Source: Elysia marginata
Taxonomy: Eukaryota; Mollusca; Gastropoda; Plakobranchidae
DNA: 34,123 nt
NCBI GenBank assembly: GCA_019649035.1
Contig: BMAT01013671.1
Span: 109,519-143,641 of the forward strand
Reading direction: 5' to 3'
Below are positions 1 to 8,850 of this stretch, one piece after another. Below the pieces are notes generated by a model. The model made no database searches. It had not been told where the DNA came from and worked only from the letters and a program-made list of their open reading frames with translations. Numbering within the stretch: the first letter of the stretch is position 1; the number at the start of each line of letters is the position of its first letter. The position numbers were made by a program, and so were the translations under genes.

Positions 1-60
1 CTTTTTTCTTTCAAGTTTCCGTACACTGTTCGCTTAGTTTGCTTTTCAATGTTTTTTCCA

Positions 61-250
61 CTTTGCAGTAAACGCTTTCATCTCTGAATTGCACATAACT
101 GTATGTTGTGAAGCCTCGATATTACCCTGGATTCATTGGTCACCTGGAAGATGGAATTTTAAAGAAACAAATCTTGTCTCAAAATATCGAAAACTTAACG
201 ATTACCGATGAAAAATTAAAGAGCAATCTTTGCTGCAAGTGACCCCTGCC
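61..250. repeat. Paralogous intron-2 block 1 (copy A)
   Basis: Aligns in the same orientation with about 28238-28410. Shared anchors include tttgcag followed by ctttcatct(c/t)tgaattg and later cctcctac. Divergence is substantial but the order is kept. Confidence 0.6.
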
Positions 251-752
251 TCCTACGGCTTTCAACCAGTATTTTGTAATTGTAGTGGGAAGCTGTTTGT
301 CCAACCTTTTGTCGTTTGGAGGTAATATTTTTTGGAATAGGTATTGAAAAACTTCATCTTTGCACTTCCGATTTTGTCTAGCTGATGACTTTCTACACGA
401 ACCTCTATTCTTGTTGTGTTTAAATCCATCCTTCGTCACTTGCACATAGTTAGCAACAAATGAATTAAAAGTGTACTGTAAGATCCACATCTATTTTTTG
501 TTCCGCTACGTATACTTAATTGTGTAACACTTCCAATGTTAATCTCGTTTGATAATTCCAATGTTGTAATCACTTCACGCTGATTAACTGACAACGGATC
601 TATAGTCACACGAACACATGGATTCAAAGATACACTTCAAAAGTCGAGCAAGAAGTACTAACAGTAACACCGTTCTAAGCCATTGGCAAAACTAAGGCCC
701 TCGTTCCTTATTATGTTCGGGCCAGGCTAATTTTTCGTTCTTTTCTTTAATA

Positions 753-901
753 CAGAGTTTAAGCAGCAACGCGTGAGTATGACGCGAACGTCTGTGGGTC
801 TATTTTTAGAAACTGGTTTCATTATTTTTATAGTTTCCTCAATCTGTTTTCCCGATTTTCACGTACGCGTAGTGCGACACGGTGCGTGTGCTAAAGGTCT
901 C
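753..901. mobile_element. 149-bp MITE-like element, copy 1
   Basis: Runs from CAGAGTTTAAGCAGC to GGTCTC. The left end and the reverse complement of the right end align imperfectly over about 38 bp (AGTTTAAGCA with ACCTTTAGCA, then ACGCG with ACGCG). It is flanked by TAATA on both sides (748-752 and 902-906), a plausible 5-bp target duplication. A near-identical copy lies at 17446-17593. Too short to encode anything, so non-autonomous. Family unassigned. Confidence 0.65.
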
Positions 902-939
902 TAATATCGAAATAGTTCAACGCTTGCCGCCCTGGAAAA

Positions 940-1930
940 ACTGATTAGCAAGACCAAAAATAACTTATATCAGAGCTTTGGTCAAACTTATGTGTATAAA
1001 AACAAAACTGTAATAAACTACATGAATTAAAAAAAAAATGAACGCAACAAAAAGATATACTTTGTGATGGAGGCCATAAAAGCGCTTTATGCACTAAAAT
1101 GAACTGAAAAAAAATCATTAAAAACAAATAATACAGTTTGGGGGAGGTGGACTCAAGGTGTGCCTGATAAGCCGAAAGTCATCCATAAAGCGTTTTAGGG
1201 GAGCGAATTGGAGGCAATGGCAACTGCACCCGCGGGGGAAACCACGGTAGGGGCTTAAAAAAAGGAGCTCCGCGTGTTTGTCCTCTCAGATCACAGCCAT
1301 TTATTCAGTTTCCTTTTTTTGACTGCATAAGTTTCTACAGGGGGGGGGGGGTATCAGCCTCCAAATCTTTCTTTTCATTCGGTTATACATGCTGGGTTTT
1401 TTGCCTTGAGCGCAGAGATGCCACGAGAAAACGGGTTCCGACCCTTCCCTCCAAGAAGTGTTCTGGATGCTGAATTGATCAATTGTCGGCCAAGGGAGAG
1501 CAATAGCCACTTCAGGAAAATTATGTTCATGCGAGTAAATAAACAGCATGGCCGTACGAAATAGAGCAATGCACAAGTAGACGAAGAGGGCAACAGGACA
1601 AACATCAACCAGGTCAGGCCATATAAAGTAGCACAAGAATGCCACTCTTACTTCTCACTTCTAACTTGTTTTAACCTGTGCGGTTGAATCAGATGTTGGC
1701 TCTTTTTGTTGTAAAACAAAGAAAGGTTGCTGAAGAGACAGATGGTAAAGACGGCGCCATTAATAGTGAGCCCATTTTACTAAACCAAAACAAAAAACGT
1801 CCACAAAATACACACGTAATAGCAGCAAAGTCAAACAGCTACAACAGATCTATGCTTAGAAACCCAACAAAGCCTAGTACTGACATTAATCAAGCTTACA
1901 CCAGTCAGGTCCTGGAGTTAATAAAAAATT
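940..1930. repeat. Paralogous intron-2 block 2 (copy A)
   Basis: Aligns with about 29365-30365. The strongest part shares catccataaagcgttt, gctgaattgatcaattgt versus cctgaattgatcaattgt, and aaatagagcaatgca. Local identity is near 80-90% in the best stretches, judged by eye. Confidence 0.8.
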
Positions 1931-1934
1931 AAAT

Positions 1935-2935
1935 TAAATGAAAATTTAAATATTCATTACGTCTTTAAACCCTGAGCTCCTGAACCTTTAATATACCCGC
2001 GCCTGATATGAACCACGAACAGGAAAGTGAAAAATTTAATTTTATTTAAACCTTTAATATGAGCTGTAATAACGATGGAATCCCATACCGGTTTACCGGT
2101 CTTATGGTATAATATAAAAGTACGGTGCATCTAAAAAAAAAAGCTAGACCGGTTTTAGTCTTACGTGCTCAAAAGATTCAAATATGTAACTCAATGGCTG
2201 ATTAAAAATAAAAAAAAAGCAACAATTTTTTACAATGCAAAATTCTTTATATAACCTGGTTTGGTTTTTTTTTTTGAGTTTTCAAAATAAAAAGTTTTAG
2301 TTAAACTGCGGATCAAAGCAGCCTTAATTGTTGGTGGCACATAAAACACTTGATCGAAAATTGTTACGAGATAATTTTGTTCTTGACTCTGAAATTATTT
2401 ATATAGATCATATTCTTTTAACAACATTGGAGGACACTGTGCATATTCTCCAAAGTATCAGCGTGCAGTTGTTAATATGGGGATCTCTATTCGCTTTGAC
2501 AGAATTTTATTTTTCTGATTAGATGTGAATAATTTTCAAACATTTAAAAGTATGTTAAAGAACTCGACGGGTATGGCTCATATAGGAAGAGTACATGAAA
2601 AATATCTATTGTAACAAATCGCACAGGAACCTTGCATGTCTGGCAACCAATAAAATCAACATGAGTGATTCGCACCACACAGTAGGCTTCTTGCCATGGA
2701 TAGATATCAAGGAATTAATTTGAAAATGTTGTTCAACCCAGAGGGTTGAGGGTTAATTTTCACGTATTTGATTGCCGTGTTCACCATAACTGTGCATCTG
2801 AATCTGGAATAATTTTACTATATCGAGCTATATTCTTTATGAAGCACAGCTTGCCTATGCACTGGCATAATCTCTCTCCTGAAATAGCTTGGAAAATTTC
2901 GTGTTTATACATATGGAACATAATATAACTACAGC
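1935..2935. other. About 1 kb present only in gene A intron 2
   Basis: The offset to gene B drops by about 950 bp across this stretch, so it was inserted in A or lost from B. It is AT-rich, has no recognised protein, and shows no clear terminal repeats. Confidence 0.45.
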
Positions 2936-2936
2936 A

Positions 2937-3240
2937 AGCAAAAAGCCAAAAAATCAAGAGCAGGAAGAGAAGCATTAGCATCTACAACAAGAACAACAGC
3001 AACAACAACAAAAAAGAAACAATAACACAACAAGAACAAACAACAACAATAACAAACAACAACAATAACAACAACAACACAATATAAACTACAGTGGCAT
3101 CAAGAAGAGAACAGAAACAAATACCAGCTACAACAACACACGCAACAGCAGCAAGAACGGCAACAACATACATAACAACAACAGCAACATCAGGAACAGT
3201 ACAAGAAGAGAAACACTTAGAGAAACGAAACAAAGCCGCT
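2937..3240. repeat. CAA-rich low-complexity tract
   Basis: Imperfect (AAC)n/(CAA)n and CAG-like triplets. Translations of it are low-complexity and not genes. Confidence 0.85.
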
Positions 3241-3299
3241 ACAAACACATCACAAATACGTTTTGATCATCTTGCAAGAAAGAAACCGAAAAAGAACAA

Positions 3300-3790
3300 T
3301 CCCGTGTAATTTATCGTGTCTTATATGTTAGTTATCGATAGCTGCAAGGTGGCATTTAACCGGAATTGTTTAAGGGCTTTACAATTTTCTATCTCACGGC
3401 TTTAGAAGATATCTGCCATTGGAAAAGGGCAGAGGTTGTTTCCGATAAAGCAATGAATAATGATAAGACGAGGAGCAGAGAAAACATTGTGAGATCGGGT
3501 TAGACCCTCTCCTTGGTCACTGCCTCACTGGACGATACTCTTATGCTCGAAAGTAAGCTACACATAGGGGGTTATCAACAATAATCCGATGTCAAGATTT
3601 TTCTTCCTTCTGTTTAGTGACTTTGTCATAAAAGAGGCGACCTAGCTCAGAAATTCTCAACCAACATTTTACGTTTCCGATCTAGGGACTCCCTTCACTC
3701 AACAGCCATTAGATGAGAATGAACTTCAGCCAATCAGTGTCTTTTAGACGACAGGTCACCAATACTGGTCATTATTATAGCTGAAAGCGT
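3300..3790. repeat. Paralogous intron-2 block 3 (copy A)
   Basis: Aligns with about 30778-31280. Shared stretches include agttatcgata, caaggtggcattt, gggcagaggttgt, agggggttatcaac and cccttcactcaac. This is the best-kept intronic block. Confidence 0.85.
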
Positions 3791-4569
3791 GGCACCCAAG
3801 AGGTGATTAAAAGCAACTTAAAAAAAAGTAAAGCAATGTTTCCTGTGATGTCTTGGACTAAATCAATTTGGTAAAGGAGTGTAGACTGAAAAGTTGTCGT
3901 CGGAAACCTATGCTAGCGATGTGATAGGTATTAATTATTGAACTAAGAGACGCCGCAAGAAAACTAAAAACTTAAGCGTGCACCTCATGAGGAGGAAAAC
4001 TCGTAACAAAAACACAAAGTGTTACTAGTCCTATTTAAAATAACCTTCGCTATCGATTCGGTTGTTTTGTTCCGTCTAATTCTAAACAGATGCATCCTGT
4101 TAAAGAAAATTTTCACCCTATTTTCTTTCCCCGAAGCCTGTGACGAGCATGAGACGATGTTGCTTTTTGATTTCACTGTAATATTACATATCATTCGAAA
4201 TCGGCCAAGTGAAACCAATGTCGGCTGTTAAATTACCTGAAAAGTAGACATGAAGATTGAAAGAATTGCTAAGGAGAAAGCCAACTTAAAAAAAAAATTA
4301 CAATGGTGTACGCTACACAAACAGTTGCAGATATAATCGATACGTTAAGCAACACTGCCATCACCAGATCGTGAAAACGCTTTCTTGAAAGTTTGCCTTC
4401 TTCTTCGCATCGTTTATAATCTAAAAAAAACTAAGCTTCATTAAAACCATCGGTCTAGAAGACTGGTTTGTCACTACGACGATCTACAACAATCTTTCCT
4501 ATAACATTTAAAGTCAAATGATGTCACACACAACAAAAGATTTGAAAAAAATCAATTATTACACATTGA

Positions 4570-4602
4570 ACATAATAATAATAATAACAATAATAATAAT
4601 GA

Positions 4603-4662
<60 letters not shown>

Positions 4663-4862
4663 TACTACTACTAACCACTACAACTACTACTACTACTACT
4701 ACTACTATTACTACTACTACTTCTACAAACAACTATGATGATAATAATATTAATAAAAATAAAACTAACAAAACAACAACAACAATTATAATTATAATAA
4801 TTAAATTCTTATTAATAATAGTATAACAATTACAACAACAACAACAACAACAATAACAATTA
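4570..4862. repeat. Compound triplet microsatellite (AAT, CTA, AAC)
   Basis: (AAT)n at 4570-4600, long (ACT)n/(CTA)n at 4602-4726, then AAT- and AAC-rich sequence to 4862. The poly-Leu/poly-Thr reading frame across it is an artefact. Confidence 0.95.
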
Positions 4863-5229
4863 TACTTTTTTTTGCAGCGCTAAATCCAACGGTCTCTAAA
4901 CGATTGACAAATATTTGCATGCTAGTTAAATACAGAACATCTAAAATTAAAAAAAAGTGAGTGTGTTACATCGTTAAATATAGGTTTAAAGATACGCTTG
5001 ATTATTTATAGCACTCACATCTCCTCGATGATTGTGTAGTAAAATAACATAATATAGTTATACAATCTGTTTAAAAAGAAGACAAAGTCGTGTTAAAAAC
5101 ACATGCATACAAATTTTGGAATTTCCTCAAAATACTTATCATTTTTAAAATGGTTTAACCCGGAATTTGTCTCAGACTAAAATAAATTATGAACCACAAC
5201 ATACACTAACTGTATAAGAAAGAGCTCAC

Positions 5230-5274
5230 CTGTCGTAACCACACACTGAGTGTCAAAATTTGGTTTCGCTCATC
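5230..5274 (-). CDS. Gene A exon 2 (45 nt)
   Basis: Acceptor tttcag, donor gtgagc, fifteen codons in phase 0 giving [15 protein letters not shown]. The protein is identical to gene B exon 2. The four nucleotide differences (GAG/GAA, TTG/CTG, ACA/ACT, CGA/CGT) are all synonymous, as expected under purifying selection on both copies. Confidence 0.95.
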
Positions 5275-7142
5275 CTGAAACAAAACAAGACAAACGCAAA
5301 TAATTTCGGAAAGTAAAAAAAAAACAAAAAACAAAACAAACTGTAAAAGTGTGTAAATTAAGAGAAAGCCTTAAAAAGAAAAAAAAATAACCGAGACCTT
5401 TACCAGTAACCCCACTTTTTTTAAGAGTTTTAAATTCACAGCAGTAAAAACCATACATTGCCAGAATACGCCAGAATAGACAAAAATTATCCTACAGATA
5501 TATATATATATATAACTAACCAGGTTTTTCTTTCTTGAGTATTATATATCTTACTGTTATTCTTAAAAAATTTCTACTGCCAGGCCAAAAAACTAAAAAC
5601 AAATTAACAGCCACGCCCTGCCCATGCCCACCTTTTTGCCCCTATATACACTCTCACACCAATCATCAACAATTACTACAATTATTAAGGTTATTGATAT
5701 ATTTACTAAAACCTAAGCAAGTCAATTTTTTTAAAAGGAAGGTATATATTTTAGCTCTAAAAATATTGGCAAAACAAGTAAGCTGTCGGCTTTACGCCTT
5801 CGTCAGACAAAAAAATAAAAAACGTGTAAGACACTTACATAAATATGGACGGATTATATACCTTCCTTTAAAAAAAAAATTGTCTTGCTTATCTACACAG
5901 CTCTACTGCGACTCCTGTTCAATTTACTAAAACCTAACAATAACAAACCATTCCAGTTGTTATCATTGCAATACAGTATATAACACATGAATAAAAAATA
6001 AACACACAACACTCCCGACTGCCACATGTTGAAAATGCAGTTCTGGAGTATGATATTTGAGGCTCTAGATAATTCACAAAGAAAAAGTTTTCACACCTCT
6101 TTGTTTAGATTCTTTTCAAAGGTCGGGCCCAAAAGAAACGAAAAAATATGACACCTAGCAAGACCCAAAATTTAGAAAGTCGTTCAGAGGATTTGAGAGA
6201 CCAGAGGTAAAACTGCTTTGAAAAATCACACAGAATGACACACAAGCACAAAGCAGGTAGCCCGAGTGTCTCTATGGGAGGAACCACACTACAGTGACAA
6301 AAAGACCCAAGGCATAACTGACGCTGTGTGCACCCTGAGGTAAAACTTAACATGAATAAGAAAGATCTTTGTTTTTATAAGGACGGGGTGGGGGTGTTAT
6401 TTATTTATTTATTACACTTTATTAGTTCATTCGTGGAAATTTGGCTTCGTTATTCAGCGTAACTGTGTCGCCACAAGAGCAGCGCCACCAATGTCCCAGC
6501 AGACCAGTCCACTTGAAAGCCAATTTTAACCCATATACAGGGTATTGCGGGCGTTTACCACAGATTCAAGCATTGCCTGTAGCTGGGTACCCATTAAACA
6601 GGTGGGTGAACTGGGGAAAGTTAGGGTAAATTGCTTTCCCTAAGCAAAATGGCATGGTCGGGAATCGAACACGCGACCGCCAGATCATGAGTCCAACCCG
6701 CTAACCACTGCGCCCTGTCTGCATAATCTTGAGAGATAACTCTCATGTCAGATAAAAAGATCATAATAATAACGGGTAGCTATAAATTGCTAGATAAAGT
6801 GTACAGATCAAAGAGGAGGGAAGCAAACAAACAGTGAAAGAGAAAGAGAGAGAGAAAAAGACAGCGAGCAAAAGAGAAAGATAGTTATGACGAAAAAGAC
6901 ATACTGCTTTATGCTCAACTCACCACAGCGAGAACCTGCGACAGTCGAAGGCCCAACTTGACGACCAGTCTCTCCTCGGATCCAGAGGACGGTCGAATAA
7001 GCTTGTTGTAGTGATTGACATGTATCAAGTCGTGATAGAGCATCTTAGCGGCCGGGTCTGGGGCCGACTTAGACAACTGAACTGGCGACATGTCAACCAC
7101 CAGCAGCAGCAGTAGCGACCACACGTAGGCTAAGGCATCCAT
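5230..7142 (-). CDS. nAChR subunit, gene A, first two exons (partial)
   Basis: Second nAChR gene, head-to-tail with gene B and on the same strand. Join complement(5230..5274, 6924..7142) gives 88 residues: a hydrophobic signal peptide (MDALAYVWSLLLLLVV), then SAPDPAAKMLYHDLIHVNHY, NKLIRPSSGSEERLVVKL and GLRLSQVLAV, joined in phase 0 to [15 protein letters not shown]. The N-terminal helix, NKLIRP and LGLRLSQ are standard nAChR landmarks. Exon 3 and everything after it lie left of base 1; by alignment with gene B intron 2, exon 3 should be roughly 1.3 kb outside. Whether gene A is intact or alpha-type cannot be judged here, because the vicinal Cys exon is not in view. It cannot be the 5' end of gene B, since it lies downstream of gene B's stop. 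Confidence 0.9.
5717..5921. mobile_element. Palindromic hairpin element with 16-bp flanking direct repeats
   Basis: Bases 5717-5753 and 5850-5889 are inverted repeats (GCAAGtCAAT, then a T run and AAAGGAAGGTATATA). The outer flanks 5701-5716 and 5922-5937 are the identical 16-mer atttactaaaacctaa. Near the tip, the minus strand carries CTGACGAAGGC, GTAA, AGCC, which resembles the core and stem II of a hammerhead ribozyme. Probably a non-autonomous mobile element; class undetermined. Confidence 0.5.
6398..6722 (-). mobile_element. tRNA-derived SINE (near full length)
   Basis: Read on the minus strand: tRNA-like head at 6722-6651 with A box (GCGCAGTGGTTAGCG) and B box (GTGTTCGATTCCC), about 35 nt apart. 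A body follows, with GGGAAAGCAATTTACC and CACCTGTTTAATGGGTACC, and a 3' tail of AAAT/AATA units at 6414-6398. The body resembles the conserved central domain found in mollusc SINEs; the family name cannot be confirmed here. Same orientation as gene A. Confidence 0.8.
6924..7142 (-). CDS. Gene A exon 1 (signal peptide and N-terminal helix)
   Basis: Seventy-three codons from the ATG at 7142-7140 to a GTG|gtgagt donor. The reading frame is open a few codons further upstream but contains no earlier ATG nearby, so this Met is chosen; it directly precedes the hydrophobic core of a signal peptide. Context is moderate (C at -3, G at +4). Cleavage is probably near VQLS or shortly after. A further non-coding 5' exon is possible. 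Confidence 0.88.
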
Positions 7143-7712
7143 TTGGAACACAGTTGCACACAAATGTTGGGACTTTTTGTTTGTTCTCGTAGTATCCCGT
7201 CTTTTATCAGTATCACTTAAAAAGATATGAACATTCGCTGATCCTTAGATTTTGGTTCAGTCTGTGAAATACACTTTTCCTTTCATGAGTGACACTAGAG
7301 TTGTGATGCGGTTCCTTGGATTACACAGCTGGCTTAATAGATTTGCATGAGATTCCACTTCAATTTTCAATCATTTTCTAAATTGTCAAAATTTATAACC
7401 CATCCTCATGCTATCTTAAGAATACTGCTTCTTGCGTCAGTCATAACCACTTGTACTTGTCACTGATGGAAGCGTTTCTCTTGTAATGATTGCCCACAGT
7501 AACGCGGCCTTGCTTTATTTGTCTTTGATACAATTCTCGCCATCAAATTATCACGCAGAGAGATCAACTGCGCTATAGAGCACGAGGGTTCGTTGGATTC
7601 GGAATGGTAAAAAATCATCCACATGTGAGTCCTTCATGATCTTTCCCGGGCCAATACGAATGTCAATTACACAGCACAGGTCGCCGTATCCCTAGAGATA
7701 AGAAAAATTAAT
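7143..7712. other. Region upstream of gene A (putative promoter/5' UTR)
   Basis: Immediately 5' of the gene A start on the minus strand. Unique-looking sequence without repeats. No confident TATA box or initiator was picked out. Confidence 0.35.
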
Positions 7713-8169
7713 ATGAATGATCAAGCAACAAACATACAATTGAGGAAAACAATAAAAAGACAAATGATAATCATGATGAATAATCATAATATAAAAATAA
7801 CCAGAGGCAATGATTATAAAAATATCAATCTACACGAAAGAAGTATCCATAGTTGTAGAAGTAGTAGTAGTAGTGGTAGGAGCAGCAGCAGAAATAGTAG
7901 TAGCAGCAATAGCAGCATCAGCAGTAGAAGTATTAGTAGTTGAAGTAGTAGTAGTAATAATAGTAAAAGTAGTAAAAAATGATAATGATAATAATCTTAA
8001 AAACAACAGTATGCACAACAAAAACAATAACAACAATGATAATAATAATATATTAATAATAATAATAATAATATTAATAATGATAATAATAGTAATAATA
8101 TAAAATATTAATGATATTAATAGTATTCAAAATAGCAGTAATATTAAAAAGAAGAAGAAGAAGAAGAAG

Positions 8170-8201
<32 letters not shown>

Positions 8202-8850
8202 GAAGAAGAGGAAAAAGAAGAAGAAGAATGTTTATGATAGTTGTTACTATTTTTATAATAGTGACAAAAATATACAAGTTATAATAATAAAAGTTATGAT
8301 ACTAATGATGATGGTGTTGATAATGATATAAGTATTTTAAAATTAGTAATAAAACTGTGTTCAGATTTCATTACTAAGACAAACTTGTAACAGTATTAGT
8401 AGGAACAGTAATGATAATAACATTTTTAATAGAAACTGATAATAACAGTAATCTTTTAATCAAATTATCGTAGTGAAAGTAAGAACAACAGTAGCTAACA
8501 ACCTTTCACGCCCACAACTTCTCTATTAAGTATAATGATATTTTTTAATTTCGTCCCCTGCTCTTGATTTTTAGAGAATCATTTAACAGCAATAAACACA
8601 GTAACAGCAGCGGTAATTCTTTTCTTTTAAATTGCAGAGCATATAATGATTACAATAGACATATTAATTATAGTGTTGATAATACTAATACTGCTAATAC
8701 CACTATTTCTTATAATATTGTTGATAAATATAATAATCACATTAATAATAACGAAATAATTAATAGTTTTCATAAAACGTGAACTTCAAGTTACAAATGC
8801 AAAACAAGTATTGTTTAAGTTTCAGTTTTGCAAGATTCGTGATCATTTAA
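7713..8850. repeat. Triplet-rich low-complexity region (AGT/AGC, AAT, AAG)
   Basis: (AGT/AGC)n at about 7853-7978, (AAT)n at 8037-8102, nearly pure (AAG)n at 8146-8228, then AT-rich sequence with scattered AAT. Reading frames here are low-complexity. Confidence 0.9.

Larger units (their letters stand above)
1..5229 (-). other. Gene A intron 2 (3' part outside window)
   Basis: Non-coding on the evidence of stops in all frames and low-complexity reading frames. It keeps several blocks alignable to gene B intron 2, plus a MITE-like element (753-901), an A-only stretch (about 1935-2935), CAA-rich DNA and a CTA microsatellite. No missed nAChR exon was found in it. Confidence 0.8.
5275..6923 (-). 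other. Gene A intron 1 (1649 nt)
   Basis: Bounded by the donor of exon 1 and the acceptor of exon 2. Bases 5275-5460 still align with gene B 33240-33400. It contains the hairpin element at 5717-5921, a SINE and a GA-rich tract (6826-6870). Confidence 0.85.

Noticed and set aside
1301-1645. 114-codon minus-strand frame in gene A intron 2
   Set aside because: The aligned region of gene B (29809-30009) does not preserve the frame, so it is non-coding duplication.
4518-4826. Poly-Leu/poly-Thr frame
   Set aside because: Product of the CTA and AAT microsatellite.
5535-5930. 131-codon plus-strand frame
   Set aside because: Runs through the palindromic hairpin element; composition is low-complexity Lys/Leu.
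6651-6722. Possible tRNA gene
   Set aside because: A and B boxes are good, but a convincing acceptor stem was not found and a SINE body and AAAT tail follow, so it is a SINE head.
5230-7142. Gene A exons as an alternative 5' end of gene B
   Set aside because: They lie downstream of gene B's stop codon on the same strand, and gene B has its own copy of the 45-nt exon.
7853-8228. CRISPR-like regular repetition
   Set aside because: Plain triplet microsatellites with no repeat/spacer structure, in a eukaryotic genome.
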